NCBI GenBank assembly: GCA_035236585.1
Contig: CP141139.1
Coordinates: forward strand, 19,236,990-19,300,989
Length of the DNA: 64,000 nucleotides
Direction of reading: 5' to 3'
From: Warburgia ugandensis
Taxonomy: Eukaryota; Streptophyta; Magnoliopsida; Canellales; Canellaceae
Below, in pieces: positions 53,201 to 64,000 of this stretch; the first letter of the stretch is position 1; every line of letters starts with the position of its first letter. The position numbers and the translations under genes were made by a program. The notes below the pieces were generated by a model, which was not told the origin of the DNA, did not search any database, and saw only the letters and a list, made by a program, of their open reading frames with translations.

Positions 53201-54153
53201 TTGGATTTTTATTATGGACTGCATATTTTATATTGGGATGTGATTTAGATCTTTGGAAATATGTTGGACATTTATATGGGATGTTATGATGGATAGACCC
53301 TGGGCCATATTATTATTGTCTTTTGGACGTTTATTTGATTTAAAATAAAGGCGCCTATTTATTTGACGTTGATTTATACGCGGATTATTTATTTATGTTT
53401 AAATTACATGTACGCCATTTTGTGAAAGGAAAATTAACACCCGGAGTTTTTAAGATAGGTTTAGTAAAATGTTAAATAAATCTTTTCTCATGGGATCCCA
53501 AATGCTCTTATTTAAAATGCCATTATTATATATATAAAATAAAAAATAAAAAAATTTTGTCTTAAAAATCCGGGGTGTTACATGAACACCATTTGCTTAT
53601 GATTTAAACTTGAAATTTTCTTTAATTTGTTGTACTTTTTTATTGACTCAAAGAATTGATTATGTTCTAATTTGTTTTAGAAAGAGTATTATATAAGTTT
53701 TTAGTGAGAAATCGAAGTTTAAATGGTTGAATTTCACTGAAGAAGCTTAACATGTATTGTTACATAGGTTGGTGAATATGGTATGTTTACTATTAAATAT
53801 CTCACTACTAGTTGGTTTTTGTTGAAATCTAACTATACCATTAGATTTCTTGTTATGGAATTGTATTAGATACCAAGTTTGATTAAAACATCCATCAAGA
53901 AGTCATTAAACTTAGTGGCCAAACTCGGTAACTTAATCAAAGGCTGCAGTTCAAAAATATAGAAATTGAATTGAAAATAGAGAAGGGTAATATTAGAATT
54001 TCTAAAAAACTAACAAGAAAGGATGATGGAAAAGTAACAAAATTGCAATTTTGCAAAGCTCACAATAACTTAATGGAAAATATTCAAAACTCAAAAAACA
54101 TTAGACTTTTTTGCAAAAATGTCAAAGTGTAATGCTATTTTTGCAAAAAACCC
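50230..54153. mobile_element. Mutator-type non-autonomous element carrying a nested solo LTR
   Basis: Terminal inverted repeats of about 172 bp lie at 50230-50401 and 53983-54153. They start GGGTTTTTTGCAAAAAT and share GTTTTTTGA(A/G)TTTT, CTTTGCAAAATTGC, CTAGTTAG/CTTGTTAG and TAATATTACCCTT at their inner ends. Flanks are TATTTCTTTT on the left and TATTCTTTTT on the right, an imperfect 9-10-bp target duplication as expected for MULEs. Removing the nested LTR leaves about 0.94 kb with no coding capacity. It does not share visible termini with the MULE transposase relic at 7290-10620. Confidence 0.7.
50597..53582 (+). repeat. Solo gypsy LTR (2986 bp) with TGAAC target duplication
   Basis: The LTR runs TGTAATATCC...GGGTGTTACA and is flanked by perfect TGAAC copies (50592-50596 and 53583-53587). 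No primer-binding site or gag follows, so it is a solo LTR left by recombination between the two LTRs of a full element. It matches the LTR at 1189-4161 (reverse strand) closely and that at 57664-60620 less closely. It contains a CpG-rich core (about 51460-51770) and an (AT)n run near 52265. Confidence 0.93.
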
Positions 54154-56751
54154 TATTCTTTTTTCCAAATGAGATAAAATGAAGACATAAAATAGAGAAG
54201 TATACTAAAAAGAGCTTAGAAAATGACAAGGGCACTCTTCCACAAAGAAGCCCAAAAACGATATGGGCACTCCCTTTAGATTCTTAAACGAAATTCTGGT
54301 CATATGTTCACTCAAATTCTAAAATTCTATTTAAATTCAATAACTACAAAATCCAAATTCGAAACTTCACAGGCCCCTTGCTGATCATACATACATATGT
54401 ATGTATTTTTCTAACAATGATATATTTTCTTGTCGCTTGATAATGACAGTCATTGCTTTGTTGAACAGTTACTTAGTGGATGTTGATAGTCTTTGGGGAA
54501 TTACAATAGCTATGAACAGCAGACCAGAAAAGACTGGTAAGCGTGTCATGGGAAAATGGAGATAATTTCCGTTCCTGCGTAAGGCCGTTATTGAGTTTAA
54601 CTAAAACAAATTAGTGTCTGATTTCCGTTTCAAAAAGGAAAAGAGAAAAAAGTACCTTACAATTAGCAATGAAACCTATGTCAGTCGGTCTTATGGAAAA
54701 GGTTAAAATGACAACGATCAAACAAGACAAACTTACACTGTGCAGACCCTAACTTTACTGCCCCCAGCCAAATGCCTATTACTAGTTCTCAAATCCATTA
54801 TAATCAAAATCTGCCCATGCATCATTCACTCACAAGATTCCTACGTGAATACCTGAAACCCTGACCCTATCTATGCCCAAAATGAACCTAAACCTACAAA
54901 CTTTAGGTAGTCTAAATGGTTCTGGAAGCCTTTTGTCCTAGGCGTAATGGATAGCTACAAAACGTTTTTAGCCATGTTAGTTAAAAGGCGTGCAATCTAC
55001 TCCACTCCCTACTAGGCTACCTTGTGCATGGACCACGTTGATATTTCAATGCACTTAATGTCCGGTCCCCACCTCCCGACCCCGGTTCTTTCTCTTTCAT
55101 TCTTTATCTGGCATTATTCCTCCAGTCTTTCCTTTCTTCCTAAAAGTTGAAACAATAGCAGAGTGAGCATAAGAAGATGCTTGCTTAAAGATGCAGGCAC
55201 ACTTTCTATTTCAGTCCTTGCTGGTTGCTGCCCCTACAATATTTGTCTCTCTTCATAATGGAATATCATGTATATATTTCTCATTTTGATAGAGGCTGTT
55301 CTATCTTGTGTATAAGTTTATTTCATACTTGGAGGTAACATTACGTCAATAAGACACTCACGTTTTGGCCCACGGGATGTGACGCAAGCATGGCCACAGA
55401 TTGTTTTGAGAGCAGCCATCCAAAACTAACTCGCTGATTCGTCTAACAGCGATATGAGGCATGCGATCGTTTGATACAACTAAGAAACTTTAAATGGTCC
55501 CTGGTAGGGACCAAGCAAAGATCATACTGCTACAAGTTGGGAACTGCCAGAGGGTATCTCGGTTGTATTTCTGAAATAGTGGAAGCTTATGGCGTATAGG
55601 CATGTAAGAGATACACAACAAAAAGGAGGATAGTGGTTGAAGATCGAACTTTAATCTTCTAACCAGATCATAAATAGACAATAATATATCCCAAAAAAAA
55701 ACTTCTGCGGTAGGTGATTTTAACCCACCCATTTGGTTGGATCTTTCTCTCTTGTAATGGAACTTACAAAGTCGTTTATTCCCACTCCAACCTAGCTCAT
55801 AATTGTTGAGGATCATCAAACGGAGAACAGTTTTGTTATATGAGATATCTAAAACTCGAACCAAAGATGAGTTGCTTGCATCACAAGCATCTGGTCCCCA
55901 AGTTCACTTTTGACTTTTATGTAAATCCTACTAGTCATCCGTCTACGATACAACACAGATTATCCCTTTACATGTACCATTATATACTGTCGTGGCGTAA
56001 TTCTACACATAATGTAAAAGAAATCTATATTTCCATAGAAGGAAAGGTGGGCCTCTCACTATCTCGCGCACACAAACATTTTCCTTTATATTTTGTTGGG
56101 TTGTTCTGCATATCTTTATATTTTGAGGGCATAACAGCGACAGTACAAGTGGCAGCAGATCCAAGAAAGCAATAATGCAGGCGGGGTTCGAATAGGTGAT
56201 AAGAGAAACTCGTCAGGATGCCGCCTGCTTCCCATTGTCAGCCGTAAAGTGTGAAAAAAGTTGAGGTTGGGGCGTAGCCCAAAGTCAGACCACCCTGATC
56301 CACTTTTCTCTGGTCCTGCACCCGCAGCTCCTCCTTCATTAAATGCACCCCGATAGTGGTCCCACTTTAAGTAGCCCTCTTCACGTTTCAATTTTCAGAT
56401 ACCGAAACTGCCCAAATACAGGCCCACAGCCTGCCTTCATGTGATGTACCAAACGTCCTTCTCATTCAGCGGCGATTGATGATGCAAGGCATATCTTTTT
56501 CTTTCTTTTGCTATTTCTGTCCTCTCTAACATGTCCTTCTCAGCACTTAATGGGAGGAGGCCTCTCTATCTTCATCTAAATATGAGACTTCATTGAGCCC
56601 GTAGGCCTACTTTTCCTTTTTCCGGTGTCATCGCTTTTTACTTGGACCTTTTGTTACAGTTGAACCATTTTGCCACTCCTATTTACGATCTCATATGGGA
56701 CGCTCATTTAACCAAATGGTACATGTATGGCTCTACAAAATCCTTTCTTTT
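54154..56751. other. Intergenic, no gene recognised
   Basis: Includes open frames at 55490-55864 (minus, 124 codons) and 55840-56175 without recognisable domains. I see no transposon ends. Confidence 0.45.
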
Positions 56752-56776
56752 GGGGGGGGGGGGTGGGTGGGGGGGG
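56752..56776 (+). repeat. Poly-G tract with G-quadruplex potential
   Basis: A run of G12, T, G3, T, G8 on the plus strand gives at least four GGG tracts with single-base loops. It is bounded by ordinary AT-rich sequence. Confidence 0.8.
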
Positions 56777-57663
56777 ACCATCTGTCGTAGGCCATGGTAT
56801 CCCCATCACTACCAAATGGGTGGCTTAAAAAAGAAAGTTGAAAAATTAAATAATCAAAGATCTTTAAAAGAAATTTTTTAGGACGATTTCAAAAATTATC
56901 TTAAATTTTTTTTAACGGTTATCAAAATGATCTTAATTTTTGTTTTTTAAGGCTATTTGTAATAACTGTCTTTTACAAGTTTGTATTATAAAAAAAAACT
57001 ATAGAACTTATTTACTAACAGTATATAATAATCTTCTTGCTATTACACTATTTATCTACACATCCAACATTTACATTCAACCTAAAACATTCATAGACAT
57101 AAAAAAGAATTGCATAAGCACTAACTAAAATGTATTATCAATTCAATATATATACACTTTTTATACATACCCGTTTACTTTTATACTCCCCACATTCTTA
57201 TAAAGCAAAGACCTATATCCATGTTCTAACATCTCCTCATTCATTTCTTTACTGAAATAAACAAACCACACATATGTTTCAAGAAAATTAGAATACAACA
57301 CACATCCATATTTAGTATTTAAATGAAGAATTTTTTTATTAATCAATATAAAAATTTTCATTTAAGTACACAAGTGTTAGTGGGTTGGAAGTATAGATTA
57401 GTCATAGCTACAAACTTAGCCCATTCACATTTTATTTCTTAGAGATCTAGTTAGGAGTAATCCTTGCTATGAATTCACTATATACTTAAATATTTTTTCA
57501 TGTAGCTAAGCCCAACAATTATAAAAAAATGTTAGATGATGATCAATAAAGTATCTCACCTTTCTCAAATGTTGGAACTTAACAATATTGTGCATTAGGA
57601 TTCTCAAGTATCTTAGAACAAAGTATCCATGCTCCCAATTTGATTGTTATTTAGGGCAATGCA
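56777..57663. other. Intergenic up to gypsy element 3
   Basis: AT-rich. Near 56875-56975 there are short motifs in both orientations ('gacgatttcaaaaattatctta' type) that recall the interior repeats of the CACTA-like MITE at 5482-5887, but no CACTA terminus was found. The 5 bp before the LTR (57659-57663) are ATGCA, the expected target duplication. Confidence 0.4.
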
Positions 57664-60620
57664 TGTAATATCCTTATTTTTTAGTATAAATTAAGAAATT
57701 ACTAAATAAATTAAATTAAAAATTTATAGATGGAAAATTTTCCTAAAAACTAAGAATTTGAAAGTGCTCGTCGATAGGATTCCAACGCCACAAAGAACGC
57801 CGAAAACGGAGCTCAAACGAGGGAGTTAGGAGCCGTTGAAGTTATAGTGGCATTTTAGTCATTTGGCAGAGACGTATTACACAGGAGCCCAAATTGATAA
57901 TGACACCCCCGTCTTTCACACGCCCCTACTAGATCCGGCAAAATCGCTGGAGAAACTATAGAAAGAGGCGTGAAGGAAAGAGTTTCTCTCCCCCTAGGAC
58001 TCTAAGTCTTATAACTATCTCCCCTAGGCACCCAAAACACTCCATTTGTTTCTCGTTTGCACTAAATTGCATCTCAACCCTAGCTCTGAAAACTTCAACT
58101 TTTCTGACGAGTGGAACTCCGGCAATATCCATCAACGGCTAACAACGCAAGGTAAGCCTTAAACCCTAATTTATGTAATTATTAAATAGGTAAAAATAAA
58201 TAGAAATACATTTAAATAAGGAAAAATCACGCTTTTCTTGGGAACTCTGTGCACGCTACTATTAGAGCGTGATTTCATGGATGAAACCATATCTGTTTGA
58301 AAATTGCACTGTCCAACTAGTGCACAAGAGACCCAAGATCAAACCCTTTAAATTTGGGAGAGATCCAACGGTGGGTTTCTCTAGAAAACGTGAAACTAGT
58401 ACCTAGGGACGTTTTTAGGAACTTAGAAAAAATCATTTAAAAAACATGGTTTTTGGCAAAATCAGTGCAAAAGGAGGGCATAAATGAATTCTAGAGGAAA
58501 TTCTGAGAAAAACGGTGCAAAAATTGCACGAAAACGGAAGTCTGTAGCCTTACCAGAGACGATCGGAATCCTGTCTTCTTCTCTAGCTGCGGGAACGGCG
58601 TCAGCGCCTAGGTGCTGATGCTGGGACGCATAGTGGGATGCCCTGAAGACGACGTCGACGTCACGTGCGCGCGGAAGAGACGTGATTCGCTGTCTCGATG
58701 GGGTCAGGACGCGCTGTGTCCTAGCGACTGTGACGCACGCGGAGGTGCGTCACGGTGCTGAAGATGCACGAGGGTGTCTTCGTGATGTCGGTTTACGCCG
58801 GTGTAAACCAGCAGAAAACAAAACTGCCGGTATAGACCACCTTATGGTGGTCGGGCATGCCTCATTTACGTATGTTTTCACTAAAACTTGATTTTTGGGA
58901 GCTAGAGGAGTCCAAATCACGATCCGAAAGAGGCGTTGTGATCGTATTGATGACGTGGACCTAGTTTTAACTTAAAAAATTATAAATGACCACTTTTAAT
59001 TTAGAATTTTTTTAAAATAGTGATGTGACATGTACAGGTGCACTTGAATATACCGGTTAAGGGGATTATTAGCAAGCTAAGTGGTCTCACATTGAGGTAG
59101 GTGATGACAATTAATGCTTTGTCTTGATTTTCAAACCATGCATAAACATAGCATCATGCATGATTGTGTTTTAAATTGCAATTATTGTTTGTCGTGAATT
59201 TAATACGACTTTGAGTACATTATGATTATTACAAATTGAAATCTTTTATTGAATAAACTCATGACAAATGTTTTTATGAGCATGATGTTAATTAATTATG
59301 CTTAAATAGAGACTTATTTATTATAATATCTTGAAAATACATGAATTTACATGGAAATAAGAATAGAGGCTTATTAGTTGGTCCTTTTATAGGCTAACCC
59401 CAGGATGAGGGGCATGTCTTAGGGATTTTGAGCTATGAGTGCTCTTAAGTTTTAGTATATACATATGATTTCTGTGTTTTATATTTGATGACGGGTGCTC
59501 TTGCTTGGTGGGCGTCATGTTAGGAGGGATAAGGCCGGCCACCCATGCCCCGAGATTGTGATGTGATGATATTGTGATATGATAGACACCTACCCATAGA
59601 TGGCATTCGGTAGGGGTTTGGTAACATGGATAGTCCACACTACTGGTCTGAGCCTTTCCATGGGGACAGACACTAAGTCTCCCGTTATGGTGTCGATGGA
59701 GAGCGGCGGTGGTTGATACCCATGTAGGGTTGCCACTGCAGCATGATGGCCCATATTCTTATTATGTGTACAGGTGTGATGAGCATGGTTATGGATGGTA
59801 TGCTTGGGTGTGACGACACTTAGTGGTTGGCTATGAGTACTCATGATTAGTGATGTTAATGCGATGTTGTGGGACCCATTACCTTAGGGTGCCCTTATTC
59901 TTGTTGTATGCTCATTTACATTGATTCGTGTCATGTTTTGACTTTGTGAAATGCATGTTTTAGCATATGGAATAAATTGACATTTATTTGGACATAACAT
60001 TATGATACTGCTATTTTCATAAATGATAGACTTTTCATCAGTACTGTTAATTATTTATTTCATTATTACATTAATTGTCTATATACCTACACAAGCGATA
60101 GCTTGCTGAGGCATTGCTTTGTTTTGCAATGCCTTAGATTTCAAGCGCGACATCAAGAAAGGAAAAGCTGTTGAGAAACCGTGAGAGTTGCTGAAAGTCC
60201 TTTTCCTAGAATATTAGACAGTGATGTGAGTCAATGAATAGGATTATCATTTGAATTTAATTATGGACTGAATACTTTTATTTTATGGATTTGATTGAGA
60301 TGTTTAGACATATGTTGGACATTTATATAGGATGTTATGATGGATAGACCTTGGGCCATATTCTTATTTTATTTTGGACATTTATTTGATTTAAAAGAAA
60401 GGAGCCAATTTATTTGACGTTGATTGATATGCGTATTGTTTTAAATCTAATTATGTTTTAGTTTTATGTATGCCATTTTGAGAAAGGAAAAATAACACTC
60501 GGAGTTTTTAAGATATATTTTAGTAAAAGGTTAAATAAGACTTTTCTCATGGGATCCCAAATGTTCTTATTAAAAATGTTATTATAAAAAAAAAATGTCT
60601 TAAAAATCCAGGGTGTTACA
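57664..60620 (+). repeat. 5' LTR of gypsy element 3 (2957 bp)
   Basis: TGTAATATCC to GGGTGTTACA, colinear with the LTRs at 1189-4161 and 50597-53582 but with more substitutions and small indels, many of them C/T or G/A. Its CpG-rich core (58560-58820) has visibly fewer CG dinucleotides than the solo LTR core. The 3' LTR lies beyond the window. Confidence 0.93.
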
Positions 60621-60624
60621 AAGT

Positions 60625-60636
60625 TGGTATCATAGC
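60625..60636 (+). other. Primer-binding site (tRNA-Met), element 3
   Basis: TGGTATCATAGC, one mismatch to the initiator tRNA-Met site found intact in element 1 (TGGTATCAGAGC). It starts 4 nt after the LTR end. Confidence 0.85.
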
Positions 60637-60761
60637 CCAGTCTAGTCCATTATAATCCTTGCAAATGTCCATTTATATGTGAGTAACAGTCCATAATTGT
60701 TGTAGAGAGAGAAACTATGAGAGAGGAACTTATACCTAGTGACATTTAAAACTTTTGACAG

Positions 60762-61925
60762 ATGGCTCCTCGAAGAAGGACAAGGTCTACCCTTGCTACA
60801 TCCGTGGCCCCACCTGTTGAGTCCTCTAATCAAGGGGATCGTGATGCAAAGTTATTGAATCGATTAATGTCAGGACTAGTACCACTTATACAGTAGCAGG
60901 TTAGGACAGCTATTGACGCTGCTAACCCTAACCCTATTCCACCACCTCAAGTGGCACCCATGGTTTCGTCAATTCAGTCCTCACAACCAGTACAGGAACC
61001 ACAAATACCTAGAGCCACTGAGGGTGATGCTACTAGTGACTCTAAGAAGACAGACAAATTATTGGAGAGATTTCAAAAGATGGTGAAACCCTTTTATGGC
61101 GATGGTAACATGGAGGAGGCCGAGCGATGGTTATTTAAGGCAGAAAGGACATTTGATGCTATGAAGATCTCACCAGAGGATCAAGTTAGAGTAGTCTCCT
61201 ACCTACTAAAAGGTGAGGCAGGCTTTTGGTGGCAGACCTTTACACTCACCTGACTAGATCTGACTGAGACGATGACATGGGCAGCCTTTAAACAGGCTTT
61301 TGACACTCAGTACTTTCCACCCCATGCATTGCAATCAATGAAGAAAGAGTTTGCCACCCTGGAGCAGAGAGATATGACGGATCAGTAGTATTTGAATCGA
61401 TTTACACGACTGAGGAGATTTGCACCTCATGCGCTTGCCTCAGACACAGAAGCAACAGACAGATTTGTAGATGGGTTGACACCTTGGCTGAGAGATCGGG
61501 TGATTTCTTCGCAACCCACTTCTGTGCGAGATGCTGATATGGCGTCCATGCATGAGAAGAACTCTCTCAGGACTAGAGGGAGTGTGTTCTAGCCCTTTAA
61601 GGGCAAGAGACCGTTTGGTGCTATGCAGACTCATGGTGCATTGGGTCATCCACTGCAGGCCAAATTTAAGAGAGATGCTGAGAGGAAGAGATGTGATACA
61701 TGTAAGGGTTGGCACCCTGGGCGAGGGTGCAATAGATTTGACAGGCCACAGCAGCAGAGGCAGCCCAAACCACAGCGACAGCCCTATACACCTTTCCAGA
61801 GACAGCCATACAGGTGTTTCAATTATGGAGACGTCGGCCACTTCATTAAGTACTGTCCTAAGGGGCAGAGAGAGAGAGAGAGAGAGAGGGAGATGGGTGC
61901 AGAGACAGCTAACGCACCACGTAGC
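60762..61925 (+). pseudogene. Ty3/gypsy gag, element 3
   Basis: Capsid/nucleocapsid region of the gypsy element, in the same frame as pol. It starts with the ATG at 60762 (MAPRRRTRST). The gag domain is visible (GEAGFWWQ; NRFTRLRRFAPH). The nucleocapsid zinc knuckle at 61815-61856 should be C-x2-C-x4-H-x4-C but has Tyr in place of the second Cys, so it cannot bind zinc normally. In-frame stops occur at 60894, 61251, 61386 and 61590. Element 1 has CAG or CGA at all four, so they are copy-specific damage. A (GA)n run at 61867-61888 just after the knuckle codes for Arg-Glu repeats and has kept the frame. Confidence 0.9.
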
Positions 61926-64000
61926 TAGGGACGAGTATTTGTCATCACGTCAGGATAGGCGCAGGCATCACACTAGGTCGTAGAAGGTACTCTTCTAGTC
62001 TCAGATCGACATGCCAAAGTTCTTTTTGACACAAGGTCTACACATTCTTTTATATCATGTATCTTTGCATCTTGCCTTGATGTATGTGTACACAAATTAG
62101 CATTTGGATTAGATATTATGACACCTGTGGGAGAGGTAGTAGAGACTATAGAATATCTTAGGGAAATACTTGTAGAGATATTAGGCGTGAGTATGGACAC
62201 TGACTTCATCTTACTAGACATGGTAGACTATGATATTATTCTTGGGATGGATTGGTTAGCCAAATATTGGGCTATGGTAGATTGCCAAAAGAAACGAGTC
62301 ACTTTTCTTATACTTGGGCAACCAGAAATAGTGTTCCAGGGTAGGAAAGATCAGTTAGGTACATGCATCATTTCTGCTATGAAGGCGGCACAATTTTATG
62401 CACGAGGGTGTAACACATTCCTCGCATATGTGATTATTGAGGACAAGGAGCAACCACGGCTTGACAAGATTGATGTTGTCTGTGAATTTGCTGATGTCTT
62501 TCTTGAGGAATTACCAGGATTGCCGCCAAGTAAGGAGATTGACTTTACCATTGACTTGGTGCTGTGTACATCGCCTATCTTTAAGGCACCATATAGAATG
62601 GCTTCAGTAGAGTTAAGAGAGCTTAAGGTATAATTGCAGGAGTTATTGGATAAGGGCTTCATCAGGCCAAGTGAGTCACCATGGGGAGCACCAGTCCTTT
62701 TCATGAAGAAAAAGGATGGACCACTGAGACTATGCATTGACTATCAGTTGTTGAAAAGTGTTACTATAAAGAACCGATACCCTTTGCCACGCATAGATGA
62801 CTTATTTGATTAGCTCCAATCAGCACAAGTGTTCTCTAAGATAGATCTGAGGTCATGGTATCATCAGCTGAGGGTTAGAGAAGAGGATATCTCAAAGACT
62901 GCCTTTAGGAGTCGTTATGGTCATTATGAGTTCCTAGTGATGCTTTTTGGATTGACGAATGCACCTGCAGTGTTCATGGATCTAATGAACCGTGTCTTTT
63001 GAGCTTATTTGGATAAGTTCGTGATTGTATTCGTTAATGACATCTTGATTTATTCGCGTAGTCATGAGGCACATAGAGAGCATCTCCGCACAGTATTGGC
63101 CACACTTCGTCGACATCAGTTGTATGCTAAGTTCAGTAAGTGTGATTTTCGGCTAGACCAGGTGCATTTCTTAGGCCACGTCATATCTAAAGATGGAGTG
63201 GCCGTGGATTCAACAAAGGTAGAGGCAGTACTACACTGGGAGAGGCTCAAGACAATGACTAAGATACGCAGTTTTCTTGGTTTGGCAGGATATTATCGTC
63301 GTTTCATAGAGGGATTCTCTCAGATTGTGTTACCATTGACCACCCTGACCAAGAAAGACACTCAATTTGTATTGATCGAGGCTTGCGAGGAGAGCTTCCA
63401 AGAGCTTAAGAGGAGACTTACTACTGCTCCGGTATTGACTTTACCATTAGGTGCAGACGGTTATGTGGTTTATTGCGACACCTCTGGCAAGGAATTAGGA
63501 GTAGTGTTGATGCAACATGGGAAGGTAATTGCCTATGCTTCTAGACAATTGAAGACACATGAGGTAAATTACCCAACACATGATTTGGAATTAGCAGCGG
63601 TGGTATTTATGTTGAAGTCCTGGAGGCATTATCTTTATGGTGAGAGATTTGAGGTATTCACTGATCATAAGAGCCTCAAGTACTTCTTTACTCAGAGTGA
63701 TTTGAACATGAGGCAGCGTAGATGGATGGAGTATCTCAAGGACTTCGACTTCACCATACAGTACCATCCTGAGAAGGCTAACGTCGTTGCAGATGCCCTA
63801 AGTAGGAAGTCTGGAGTGATGATTGCCAATTTGTCGACTCGGTCTAAGTTCTTCGACAGGATCTTAGAGGCACAGGACAAAGATAAAGAAACACAAGATC
63901 TGACAGATAAAGATAGATTTTTTGAGGGGACCAGATGGAAAAGTCAGATTTAAGGGAAGGTTGGTAGTACTAGCAGATGACGAATTGAGGCGCGAGTTAC
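61926..64000 (+). pseudogene. Ty3/gypsy pol, element 3: protease, RT, RNase H (runs off right edge)
   Basis: Same frame as gag, with no shift until about 63930. Protease: the active-site D-T/S-G reads D-T-R (62028-62036), with ILGMDWL downstream (about 62239). [65 protein letters not shown], then the catalytic box reading V-N-D (63033-63041) where an Asp is expected first. RNase [47 protein letters not shown], with the acidic residues present. Stops lie at 61926, 61956, 61974, 62631, 62811 and 63000. After a 1-nt shift near 63930 the last bases read GRLVVLADDELRREL, just ahead of integrase. The element cannot move by itself. Confidence 0.92.

Noticed and set aside
55490..55864. 124-codon minus-strand frame
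   Set aside because: No recognisable domain, no promoter or splice context, and an overlapping frame on the other strand. I could not support it as a gene.
60926..60940. CCCTAA-type repeat resembling plant telomere sequence
   Set aside because: Only two units, and they form Asn-Pro codons within gag. Element 1 has similar sequence at the same place.

Overview
The window reads as nuclear DNA of a flowering plant. It is AT-rich, has many long (GA/CT)n microsatellites, and holds one intact plant-specific regulatory gene among nested transposable elements of nearly every plant class. I cannot fix the species from the sequence.

The only gene I regard as intact is an intronless RAV-family transcription factor (AP2 plus B3 domains, 406 codons) at 20599-21819. 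A TATA-like box and a CT-rich leader precede it, and a long (CT)n tract lies further upstream. About 10 kb to the left and 3.5 kb to the right of it hold no recognisable gene.

Left flank, 1-10620: the 5' end of a minus-strand Ty3/gypsy element (gag at 1-1048, primer-binding site, 2.97-kb LTR at 1189-4161) has inserted into a U6 snRNA sequence, of which nt 41-102 survive at 4162-4223. The U6 fragment runs straight into a tandem array of a very small LTR retrotransposon (TRIM-like, 4228-5056). A second array of the same family (8598-9610) sits inside a decayed Mutator-like (MuDR-type) transposase gene (7290-10620) with a perfect 5-bp target duplication, and is built head-to-head. All six LTRs of this family carry what looks like a plant snRNA promoter: a USE-like box and a TATA-like box exactly 23 nt apart, the spacing of Pol III-type U6 genes. 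This is the most interesting signal here. A 406-bp CACTA-like MITE lies between the arrays.

Middle, 25-50 kb: microsatellites, an inverted duplication (29.7-32.0 kb), an L1-type LINE 3' fragment (33.1-34.3 kb), and a second LINE whose RT half (35.0-35.9 kb) and C-terminal half (42.5-43.1 kb) are separated by 6.7 kb of LTR-like sequence. A tRNA-like 91-mer (44.9 kb) and an internally deleted gypsy element (46.66-48.37 kb) follow.

Right flank, 50-64 kb: a Mutator-type non-autonomous element with ~172-bp terminal inverted repeats (50230-54153) carries inside it a solo LTR (50597-53582) with a perfect TGAAC target duplication. A third copy of this gypsy family begins at 57664 and continues past the window edge, with gag, protease, RT and RNase H in one frame. 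Its stop codons are nearly all explained by C-to-T change at CAG, CAA or CGA codons, which points to decay by cytosine methylation. Gene function in the window is essentially one regulator; the rest is a record of transposition.
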